Assembly: GCF_030994125.1 (NCBI RefSeq)
Contig: NZ_CP099917.1
Coordinates: forward strand, 62,001 to 126,000
From: Pseudoalteromonas xiamenensis
Lineage (GTDB): Bacteria > Pseudomonadota > Gammaproteobacteria > Enterobacterales > Alteromonadaceae
Length of the DNA stretch: 64,000 bases
Direction: 5' to 3'
Of the stretch, positions 56,820 through 64,000 are shown piece after piece. The translations under genes and the position numbers were made by a program. Numbering within the stretch: the first letter of the stretch is position 1; the number at the start of each line of letters is the position of its first letter. A model generated the notes under the pieces. It had not been told where the DNA came from, made no database searches, and was given only the letters and a program-made list of their open reading frames with translations.

Positions 56820-56953
56820 CTTCGTTGTTACCTATTTTAAAAAACGGAGATAGAGTTGTTATCCCATTTAGGAGAGTACACTCATTAGATTGCTCCTTTT
56901 GGCATGTACTTTTACACACGACGAAAAGGAGCAACCTAGTCTATTTGGGTCGC

Positions 56954-58312
56954 TTAAAGCTTGGTCGCTTGTTTCGGGACTTCGGCTAAATCGTGATAAA
57001 AATTCATCACTTGTTGACCGGATTTATCTTTCTCAATCACGAGGTACGTTAAGTTGTTTTCGAAGTAAAAACTATTTTCAGCAAACGGCACCAATTCGTA
57101 TTTTGGCCCCTCGTTGCGTTGGTAAATCACCTTTCCGTCGGAAATGGTTAGTTTTCTAATGGTATGTTCATTTTCTTTGTAACTGCCTTCAAAAGATTTA
57201 ATCGTCTTTTCGTCTACGGCAACACGTGTAAAGTTAGGCATTTTTAAGTCAAGCGCTTTAGCAGCCATCAATTTAGCGATGTAACTGGCATCTCGGTCGC
57301 TCAAGTTGCTCAGTGCAGCGACGTAGAGATCTTCGGAAGGAATATAAAAAGCAAACGTTTGGAAGCCAGGTATACCGCCACTGTGTCCTATCGCATGGTA
57401 CTTACTAAATGAAAGATTAGATAAACCATAACCATACGGCGATAATGTGCCATCGTTCAACTTGAACGGCGCCACCATTTTTTGATAGCTTTTGTCCGAG
57501 ACTAGCTGGCCATTGTGCAATGCTGAATAAAATGTATTGAGATCTGACACGGTCGACAATAGCGCGCCAGCGGCATGTGGCCACATCATATCAATGTACA
57601 TTGCGTTAACTATACCGCTTTCTGAAGAATCGTAACCGTTCGCTCGGTTTACGATAATATTTGGACTTCCATAAAAACTCGATTGCATTCCAAGTTTCTT
57701 AAAAATGTGTTGGTCTATAAACTCTGGGTAGTTTTGACCACTCGCAACCTCAATGATCTTTCCTAAAATAATATAGCCCGTATTTGAATAGGCCATGTGC
57801 TCGCCAGGTTTAAAATTCATAGGATGTTTTGCAAAGCGAACAAGCATTTCATCCAGAGTCGTTGGGACTTGGACCTCTTTGGTCATGATCTCTTCATCAT
57901 CGGTATAATTGGCGATACCCGATGTGTGTGTAAGCAAGTTTTCAATCGTGACGATAGACCCCTCAGTTGGAAAGTTAGGTACGTAATTATGAATATCGTC
58001 GGTAACGGATAGTTTTTTTTGTTCTTGCAATATCATAATTGCAGCGGCAGTGAACTGTTTGGTTAGTGACCCGATCCGAAAGATAGAGTCGCTAGTAAGG
58101 GGAATATTATGTTCAAGATTTGCTTTGCCCTGTGCACCTTTATATAGCACGTTGCCATTCTTACTTACAATGACTGCAACACCGGGATCGCTCGGTTGAA
58201 TATGCTCAACTAAGACTTTTGTGTATTTTGATTCAGATTGGTCGGGGGATTGCGCAAAGGCAAGATTTAGCGTTGAACTAATTAGGAGAGCACTTAGCAA
58301 AAGTCCCTTCAT
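56954..58312 (-). CDS. serine hydrolase of the class C beta-lactamase family
   Basis: 452 residues from the ATG at 58312, chosen because AAGGA lies eight bases before it; the frame is open 43 codons further. Signal peptide MKGLLLSALLISSTLNLAFA. Penicillin-binding fold: SLTK (Ser ~83, Lys three on) in RIGSLTKQFTAAAI, YSN in MAYSNTGYIILG (~172), and HSGG in IGHSGGIPGF (~309). A C-terminal ~90-residue lipocalin-like part follows. These are more often peptidases or esterases than true beta-lactamases. Confidence 0.9.
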   Translation of the reverse strand: MKGLLLSALLISSTLNLAFAQSPDQSESKYTKVLVEHIQPSDPGVAVIVSKNGNVLYKGAQGKANLEHNIPLTSDSIFRIGSLTKQFTAAAIMILQEQKKLSVTDDIHNYVPNFPTEGSIVTIENLLTHTSGIANYTDDEEIMTKEVQVPTTLDEMLVRFAKHPMNFKPGEHMAYSNTGYIILGKIIEVASGQNYPEFIDQHIFKKLGMQSSFYGSPNIIVNRANGYDSSESGIVNAMYIDMMWPHAAGALLSTVSDLNTFYSALHNGQLVSDKSYQKMVAPFKLNDGTLSPYGYGLSNLSFSKYHAIGHSGGIPGFQTFAFYIPSEDLYVAALSNLSDRDASYIAKLMAAKALDLKMPNFTRVAVDEKTIKSFEGSYKENEHTIRKLTISDGKVIYQRNEGPKYELVPFAENSFYFENNLTYLVIEKDKSGQQVMNFYHDLAEVPKQATKL

Positions 58313-58484
58313 AGTCATTTTCCTTATTATTATGAGTAAGTTAGATAGATTACGCAAAAAGAATGTGATGTAAAGAGTATTAACCTGAACCGCATTAATT
58401 AAAATGTAACGGTACGTAAGAGAAATCTGCAGTGCAGCCACTTCAAGCTGAGTTCAACGTATTGACAGGGGATATTGTGAGTAC

Positions 58485-59567
58485 TCAACCAGCAGGCGGA
58501 GATTGATACTTCGCAATGAGGGTTTTCCATTTACAATCTTGTACTTCTTTAAACCAAGGAGAATTAAACGATTGAGGTGTACGTGCTGGTGGTTTTTCAA
58601 CGTCGATACCGAGTTTTGACGCTAAATTTTCGTACACTAGTTTTCGGATTTTATCGTCTTCGAGTTGCGAGTAAGCTACTTTTAACCGATGTTCAATACT
58701 GGGTGTGATGAACTTACCTTCTAACTGATCAAACCGTGTTTTTAACCAAAAAAGTAACGCCTTTTTTGAATCATTGGGAAAGGCGGTGGTGAGATTCGAC
58801 GTAGGCTCGTATAGACGTTCAAAGTTGATGATTTGCTCTTGAAGAATAAAGGTAAACAGCAGATTTATTCCAGCGGAAATGATACCTGAGCGCTTGTCGA
58901 CTGATTGATATTTCTCTAACGAAATTCGAAAGTGTTGCTCAGCATTTTTGATACGACCTAAATCGAGGTCGATGGCCCCTAAATTATTATGGATCATTGC
59001 AAACAAGTTTGTTTGTGCGTTCTGCTCAGCCAAACTCAATAAGCGGCCATAAAGATCTTGTGCTTTTTCATATTCATTTAGCTGGCGGGAGACCAACGCT
59101 AAGCTGTTTGTCAGTGTGAAGCGTTGTTTGTCGGTGTGCGCGAGTTCATATGCACACTCCAAACTTATTTGTGAATCTTCTAAATATTTGTTACGCCTTA
59201 ACCATATACCTAAACCACTAAGCACGGAAGTCACATTCTCAATGAAATAAGGTTCATCAGAATGATTAAAGAGCGCATCGAGAGAATTGAGCATATTGTC
59301 TAGCTGATTGGTGGGTACATACGCGCGCAGTGCGATGATATGCAAACGTACAAAAAGTGCCGGCGGAAGGGATTCTATGTTAGGTACTTGACCCAACAGT
59401 TTCAAAGTATACGAAGGATCGACCGTTAAATAATCTTGCGCCTCATCAAGTACTTTTTGAGTAGGAGCATACTCTACCGACGAATACGTGATCGGAGATA
59501 AAAATAAGGCTGAAACGGCTAAGACTATTTTTAACACCGACACGCGCTCAATAAGGATGATTATCAA
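58485..59567 (-). CDS. exported TPR-like repeat protein
   Basis: 360 residues at most. A hydrophobic N-terminal segment (VLKIVLAVSALFLSPITYS) looks like a signal peptide; a GTG near 59543 or 59537 may be the true start. The body is helical repeats of TPR type, e.g. EYEKAQDLYGRLLSLAEQ, and AMIHNNLGAIDLDLGRIKNAEQHFRISLEKY. No effector domain. A partial Fur-like site lies over the 5' end (59548-59566). Function unknown; protein-binding in the periplasm is likely. Confidence 0.75.
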   Translation of the reverse strand: MIIILIERVSVLKIVLAVSALFLSPITYSSVEYAPTQKVLDEAQDYLTVDPSYTLKLLGQVPNIESLPPALFVRLHIIALRAYVPTNQLDNMLNSLDALFNHSDEPYFIENVTSVLSGLGIWLRRNKYLEDSQISLECAYELAHTDKQRFTLTNSLALVSRQLNEYEKAQDLYGRLLSLAEQNAQTNLFAMIHNNLGAIDLDLGRIKNAEQHFRISLEKYQSVDKRSGIISAGINLLFTFILQEQIINFERLYEPTSNLTTAFPNDSKKALLFWLKTRFDQLEGKFITPSIEHRLKVAYSQLEDDKIRKLVYENLASKLGIDVEKPPARTPQSFNSPWFKEVQDCKWKTLIAKYQSPPAG

Positions 59568-59631
59568 TAACTATAGTAAGTCCCTTAGAATATTCAACGT
59601 AAAGGCAACAAAACTTAAAGCCTAAACAAGC

Positions 59632-60447
59632 TTATGCAGCTTGATAGGTATTTGATTTTTCTGATTCTTTAGCCTTGGACTTGCGAATTTGTAGTACTTT
59701 TTTAACGTCTGACCAATGCAATAAGGCAAGTTGTCCACCAGTGTGTTCAACCAATGCTGTGCAGTTCTCAATCCAGTCTCCATCGTTGCAATACATCACG
59801 CCGTCAATCATTCGCATATTGGGTTGGTGAATATGACCGCATACGATCCCATCCATCCCTTGTCGTTTTGCTTCGCGCGCTGCTGCATGTTCAAAGGCCT
59901 CGATAGCGGATTTCGCTTTGTGGACACGGTTTTTTATCCAAGAGGCAAGTGACCAATATCGACCACCGAATGGTCTGCGAAGTCGATTACTCCAACGATT
60001 TAAAAACAACAAGAAGTCATAGCCTTGATCTCCAAGCCAACTGACCAATCGGTTATATCGCGTGACTGAATCGAAGTCGTCACCATGTACAAGTAAGTAG
60101 CGCTTTCCTTGCTGAGTTGTGTGTACACAAGAGCGTAATACTTCCACACCCATTAAAAACTGGCCAACGTATTTTCTAAACGTTTCATCGTGGTTGCCAG
60201 GAATATAGACGACACGAGTGCCTTGAAGCACCTTTTGTTGGATGGCCTCAAGCACAGCGTAATGACTTTTATGCCAATAAAATTGGCGTTTTAAAGACCA
60301 TAAATCGACAATGTCGCCAACCAAATACAACGTATCGCAGTGTGTGCTATTTAAAAAGTCGAGCAAAAAGTCAGCTTTACAATCTTTATAGCCAAGATGA
60401 ATGTCAGAGAGCCAGATAGTAGGGTAGTAGCGTTTTTTGTCGGACAT
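59632..60447 (-). CDS. LpxH-like metallophosphoesterase (UDP-2,3-diacylglucosamine diphosphatase family)
   Basis: 271 residues from the ATG at 60447. Calcineurin-like metal motifs in order: WLSDIHLG, VGDIVDLW, IPGNHDE, LVHGDDFD and CGHIHQP. The longer SLASWIKNRVHKAKSAIEAFEHAAAREAKRQG block matches the LpxH-related YbbF/LpxH2 type. It may hydrolyse UDP-diacylglucosamine in lipid A synthesis or act on another lipid-linked diphosphate; a standard lpxH could also exist elsewhere in the genome. It lies downstream of proS with a terminator between. Confidence 0.85.
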   Translation of the reverse strand: MSDKKRYYPTIWLSDIHLGYKDCKADFLLDFLNSTHCDTLYLVGDIVDLWSLKRQFYWHKSHYAVLEAIQQKVLQGTRVVYIPGNHDETFRKYVGQFLMGVEVLRSCVHTTQQGKRYLLVHGDDFDSVTRYNRLVSWLGDQGYDFLLFLNRWSNRLRRPFGGRYWSLASWIKNRVHKAKSAIEAFEHAAAREAKRQGMDGIVCGHIHQPNMRMIDGVMYCNDGDWIENCTALVEHTGGQLALLHWSDVKKVLQIRKSKAKESEKSNTYQAA

Positions 60448-60529
60448 TGCCAGTGTCTCCAGTGTAATAGTGACAACCTTACTGAGATTACATGACAGAA
60501 AAGATACAAATTGCTGAAGATAAAATGAC

Positions 60530-60553
60530 AAAAGGCAGCGAGTGCTGCCTTTT
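60530..60553 (-). terminator. proS intrinsic terminator
   Basis: AAAAGGCAGC-GAGT-GCTGCCTTTT stem directly after the proS stop; T-rich (TTTTGTCATTTT) on the minus strand. Confidence 0.85.
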
Positions 60554-60579
60554 TACTAGATTGTGAGAAAAGGTTCTAC

Positions 60580-62304
60580 TTAGCCTTTAATCGCTTTAGT
60601 AATTGTTGCGACTGCTTCTTCAATAGAAAGCAACGTAGCTTCACCTGTACGACGGTTCTTAAGCTCAACTTCGTTATTGTCTAAGTTACGTTCACCGATG
60701 ACTAATGTGTAAGGTACGCCAATGAGTTCCATGTCATTAAACATAACACCAGGACGTTCTTTACGGTCATCAAATAATACATCAACGCCATTGGCTTGAA
60801 GCGCGGCGTAGAGTTCTTCAGCAACACCTGGAATACGGTGAGATTTATGCATGTTCATTGGCACAATCGCAAGCTCAAATGGCGCAATCGCAGTTGGCCA
60901 AATAATACCGAACTTATCATTATTTTGCTCAATTGCTGCAGCTACAATGCGCGATACACCAACGCCATAGCAGCCCATTGTCATGGTTTGGTTTTTACCA
61001 TTTTCACCTAGTACAGCAGCTTTCATCGCTTCTGAGTACTTAGAACCTAATTGGAAAATATGGCCAACTTCAATACCACGTTTAATCTGAAGAAAACCTT
61101 GACCACATGGACTTGGATCACCTTCAACAACATTACGTAAGTCGACAACTTCGTGTCCGGTTACGTCTCTCTCCCAGTTGATGCCGCGATAATGTTCACC
61201 ATCTTTATTTGCACCAGCAACAAAGTCAGCGAGCACTGCAGCTGAACGATCAACCAGCACAGGAATAGTCAGACCAACAGGACCGATTGAACCTGGGCGA
61301 GCACCAATCGCTGCAACGATGTCTTCTTCTTTTGCCATTTCAAGTGGAGCAAAGACAAGAGGGTGTTTGTCAGCTTTGAGCTCATTTAACTCATGATCGC
61401 CACGAAGTACGAGAGCGACCAAACCACGATTCCCCGCGTCGTCAGCTTTACCATAAACGATGAGTGTTTTAACACTGGTCGTTGCAGGCACATCGTGTTG
61501 TTCTGCCAAATCTGCAATTGTTTTTGCATTTGGTGTCGCAAAAGTCTCTAGTGCTTGAGAAGGTGCGGGACGCTCAACATTTGGTGCTAATGCTTCTGCT
61601 TTTTCAATGTTTGCCGCATAGTCGCTTGCATCACTAAACGCGATTGCATCTTCGCCTGACTCCGCAAGTACATGGAATTCGTGAGATACGCTACCACCAA
61701 TAGAGCCAGTGTCTGCGATAACCGGGCGATAATCTAGGCCTAAACGGTCGAAAATATTGCAGTAAGCTGTGTGCATACGCTGATACGTTTGTGCTAAACA
61801 TTCGTCACTAAGGTGGAATGAATAGGCATCTTTCATTAAGAATTCACGAGAGCGCATTACACCAAATCGCGGACGAACTTCATCACGTACTTTAGTTTGT
61901 ACTTGATATAAGTTAAGTGGAAGTTGCTTGTAACTGCTAATTTCACGTCGTACCAAATCCGTAATGACTTCTTCATGCGTTGGACCCAAAGCAAACGGTC
62001 TATCGTGGCGGTCTTTAATACGTAATAGTTCTGGACCAAATTGTTCCCAACGGCCAGATTCTTGCCAAAGATCAGCGGGTTGCATAACGGGCATCAGTAC
62101 TTCAATCGCACCAGCTTTGTTCATTTCGTCGCGAACAATGGCTTCCACTTTACGAAGAACCTTTAATCCACTTGGCAACCAGGTATAAAGACCTGATGCA
62201 AGTTTGCGGATCATCCCAGCGCGCAACATCAACTGATGGCTAATTACCTCAGCGTCTGAAGGCGTTTCTTTCAACGTCGCTAAAATATATTGACTAGTAC
62301 GCAT
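60580..62304 (-). CDS. proS: prolyl-tRNA synthetase
   Basis: Class II synthetase, 574 residues (E. coli 572). Motif 1 [18 protein letters not shown], motif 2 [18 protein letters not shown], motif 3 [17 protein letters not shown]. The YbaK-like editing domain is inserted at ~225-395 ([14 protein letters not shown] ... [13 protein letters not shown]), which clears Ala-tRNA-Pro. The anticodon-binding domain follows. It is a complete bacterial-type ProS. Confidence 0.97.
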   Translation of the reverse strand: MRTSQYILATLKETPSDAEVISHQLMLRAGMIRKLASGLYTWLPSGLKVLRKVEAIVRDEMNKAGAIEVLMPVMQPADLWQESGRWEQFGPELLRIKDRHDRPFALGPTHEEVITDLVRREISSYKQLPLNLYQVQTKVRDEVRPRFGVMRSREFLMKDAYSFHLSDECLAQTYQRMHTAYCNIFDRLGLDYRPVIADTGSIGGSVSHEFHVLAESGEDAIAFSDASDYAANIEKAEALAPNVERPAPSQALETFATPNAKTIADLAEQHDVPATTSVKTLIVYGKADDAGNRGLVALVLRGDHELNELKADKHPLVFAPLEMAKEEDIVAAIGARPGSIGPVGLTIPVLVDRSAAVLADFVAGANKDGEHYRGINWERDVTGHEVVDLRNVVEGDPSPCGQGFLQIKRGIEVGHIFQLGSKYSEAMKAAVLGENGKNQTMTMGCYGVGVSRIVAAAIEQNNDKFGIIWPTAIAPFELAIVPMNMHKSHRIPGVAEELYAALQANGVDVLFDDRKERPGVMFNDMELIGVPYTLVIGERNLDNNEVELKNRRTGEATLLSIEEAVATITKAIKG

Positions 62305-62422
62305 TTTCTTTCCGTTTTTTTATTCGAATTGCAGCTTTAAATAGAGCCGTAGTTTAGCAGCGAGACGCACAGTACAAAAGCACTTGTTAACGATATTGAT
62401 GGGTTTTTTCTGCGTGATTTGA

Positions 62423-62464
62423 GAAAAAGGCCAAATCGTTGTTTCTGTGCACAACTTGGCCTTT
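62423..62464 (-). terminator. aminopeptidase gene terminator
   Basis: AAAGGCCAA..GTTG / CAACTTGGCCTTT, with a 3-base bulge, running into a T5 tract on the minus strand. Confidence 0.75.
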
Positions 62465-62473
62465 GAAAGGGAG

Positions 62474-64000
62474 TTAGTTTGCGGTGATCGTCAAAGTAAC
62501 ATTCGTGGCAGTTTGATAACCTTGTAGTCCGATATACCAAGTGCCTGCACCTGGATTGGTGAAGCTACATGTTTCTTCGTTGCCGTTTTTAAATGGACGA
62601 CAATCGTAGTTAGAAGTTGTAACATCTGATCCGAATTTTACATAAAGGTCTGCATCGCCAGAACCGCCACTAATAGTAACATTCAAATTACTGTAGCCAG
62701 AACCCAGATTGACTTGACGTTTTACCCAAGCGTTACGGGCAACCGCAATACCGTTTTCAACGTCATTAATTGGCGTTGGTTCCGTAGGCGATGTGCTTGA
62801 ATATTGACCCATCAAGCTTACACCTTGTACTTCGTTCCACGCTTCAACCATTACGTGATAAGTACCTGTTTGTACAGGGCTTAATGAACATGTTTCATTG
62901 CTCGTCGAGGTCGTACTCTTACAATCAAAATCTTGTAGAGTAGGCTTTGCACCGAATTTTACGTAGAGGTCAGCGTCACCCGTGCCTCCAGATGTCGTGA
63001 ACTTCAAATTGCTTGAGCCTGCAGGCACGTCCATCGTATAGAACAGCTGCTCTTTTGCAGAGCCTGAAATGCCCGTCTTAGCAACACCATTTTCTAACTT
63101 ATTGTTTGGCTCTGGAATTACGTCGCCAGCGTTTTTAGCTAATTCACCAAGGAATGCAACAGCCAATCTGGCAAATTTTTCTGCGTGCGTTGAGTCAAAG
63201 CCTGTATCACCAGTTGTGTGAATGCTGCGATTTATGTCATTCATACGTGACTCAAACGGCATCGATGCAGGGTAGCCTTGCTGATACCATGATGCGTGAT
63301 CTGAACAGCCATATCCGCATTGGTCATAGCCATAAGTCACGTCTGGTAGATACGTTTCTATTAATTGTTGAATAAACTGGTTTTGAGCGGAGTTAGTGTA
63401 ATCAGTCATCATCACGATGTCTTGCGTTGATGTACCATGAGCACCAGTCATGTCAAACTGAGTGACACCGACAACGTTTTTGCCAGCAGCTTTGTAGCTA
63501 TCGGCAATCGCTTTTGAGCCGCGAAGGCCGACTTCTTCCGCCGCATATCCAATGATCTGAATTGTACGTTGAGGTTTAAAATTGGTGTCTACAATGGCTT
63601 GTAGCGCCTCTGTGATAACTGAAATACCCGAAGCATTATCATCTGCACCTGGTGCTCGACCAGTGGAAGGACTCGATTGGTTTATCGAGTCTAAGTGACC
63701 ACCAATGATAACAATTTCATCTGACTTCTCAGCGCCTTGAATGGTCACAATCACAGAAGATTGTCCCCAGCTGTGTGAAAATTCACTTACGGAAATATCG
63801 CTGCGGCTAGATGCGATTTGTTGCCACTTTGATTTCACCCAATTTGCCGCATCAATACCGGTTTGTTGTGTGTAATAACGGTTGTGAAATGCCGCTAAAG
63901 AATTGACCGTATTGTCCAAAGACGACGTATCGATAGTTGCAATCATCGCATTTACTTTAGCTGCATTATCAATCGTATAGGTTGCCATCAATTGATTTGA
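62474..64000 (-). CDS. secreted M28 aminopeptidase with two PPC domains (N-terminus outside window)
   Basis: The frame is open to the window edge, so the signal and pro-region are missing and the ATG at 63988 is probably internal. Zinc site in order: GGHLDSINQ, GADDNASGISVITEAL, YAAEEVGLRGS, TQFDMTG and IHTTGDTGFDSTHAEKF. SDHASWYQQGYPASMPFES lies between. Two C-terminal pre-peptidase domains (~310-410 and ~415-505) share GDADLYVKFG and a Cys pair (DFDCK..NETC, NYDCR..EETC). Similar to leucine aminopeptidases secreted by marine Vibrio and Pseudoalteromonas. PPC domains are usually removed on maturation. Confidence 0.93.
   Translation of the reverse strand, partial: SNQLMATYTIDNAAKVNAMIATIDTSSLDNTVNSLAAFHNRYYTQQTGIDAANWVKSKWQQIASSRSDISVSEFSHSWGQSSVIVTIQGAEKSDEIVIIGGHLDSINQSSPSTGRAPGADDNASGISVITEALQAIVDTNFKPQRTIQIIGYAAEEVGLRGSKAIADSYKAAGKNVVGVTQFDMTGAHGTSTQDIVMMTDYTNSAQNQFIQQLIETYLPDVTYGYDQCGYGCSDHASWYQQGYPASMPFESRMNDINRSIHTTGDTGFDSTHAEKFARLAVAFLGELAKNAGDVIPEPNNKLENGVAKTGISGSAKEQLFYTMDVPAGSSNLKFTTSGGTGDADLYVKFGAKPTLQDFDCKSTTSTSNETCSLSPVQTGTYHVMVEAWNEVQGVSLMGQYSSTSPTEPTPINDVENGIAVARNAWVKRQVNLGSGYSNLNVTISGGSGDADLYVKFGSDVTTSNYDCRPFKNGNEETCSFTNPGAGTWYIGLQGYQTATNVTLTITAN

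Noticed and set aside
56804..57159. Short plus-strand frames between the SnoaL-like and serine hydrolase genes
   Set aside because: They overlap the ends of real minus-strand genes and show no family features.

Overview
The window is chromosome of a marine gammaproteobacterium of the order Alteromonadales, most likely Pseudoalteromonas or a close relative. I infer this from gene content (DUF3083, DUF3466, DUF2788, AbgT and ArsP_2-type transporters, secreted M28 peptidases with PPC domains), an E. coli-like order of housekeeping genes (seqA-pgm, fur-fldA-ybfE-ybfF, sdhCDAB-sucABCD, msbA-lpxK-kdsB), AT-rich sequence and marine-type intrinsic terminators. No database search was possible. No rRNA, tRNA or CRISPR array was recognised.

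1-14.6 kb: the 3' part of rlmL, a glutaredoxin-like gene, uup and an exported DUF3466 protein. A DUF2062 gene lies opposite comEC, followed by the lipid A/KDO run msbA-lpxK-Trm112-kdsB with overlapping genes, an RluA-type pseudouridine synthase, and tcdA converging on csdA-csdE.

14.7-26.2 kb: the TCA block. gltA is divergent from sdhCDAB-sucAB, and sucCD sits behind its own terminator. SucB has two lipoyl domains.

26.3-37.1 kb: a TPR/GGDEF membrane protein, an internally duplicated DUF3083 protein, glnS, fur-fldA-ybfE-DUF2788, ybfF, seqA-pgm and astE. 37.1-41.3 kb: a branched-chain 2-oxoacid dehydrogenase operon (E1 alpha, E1 beta, E2 with two lipoyl domains) behind a 22-bp perfect palindrome resembling LiuR operators. 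41.3-49.8 kb: a GNAT enzyme, a transporter behind a perfect Fur box, an M28 lipoprotein peptidase, DUF3025, an ABC-2 exporter pair and an AbgT transporter.

49.8-55.8 kb is the accessory region: a small chromosomal integron. The integrase gene is complete except for one frameshift, and a LexA (SOS) box overlaps its promoter. It is followed by an attI-like region and a short array of cassettes separated by attC-like sites: a DUF4062 (TIR-like) protein, a cupin, a nearly ORF-less cassette and a membrane-anchored unknown protein. Two remnants of an IS110/IS1111-family element sit exactly at the GTT cores of attC sites. The non-coding end of one remnant holds an inverted GCGTTAG/CTAACGC pair and is a candidate bridge-RNA locus that could explain attC targeting. 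This integron-plus-IS unit is the most interesting part of the window.

55.8-64 kb: a GNAT enzyme, a SnoaL-like secreted protein, a class C beta-lactamase-family serine hydrolase, a TPR protein, an LpxH-like phosphoesterase, proS and a secreted M28 aminopeptidase that runs off the window.
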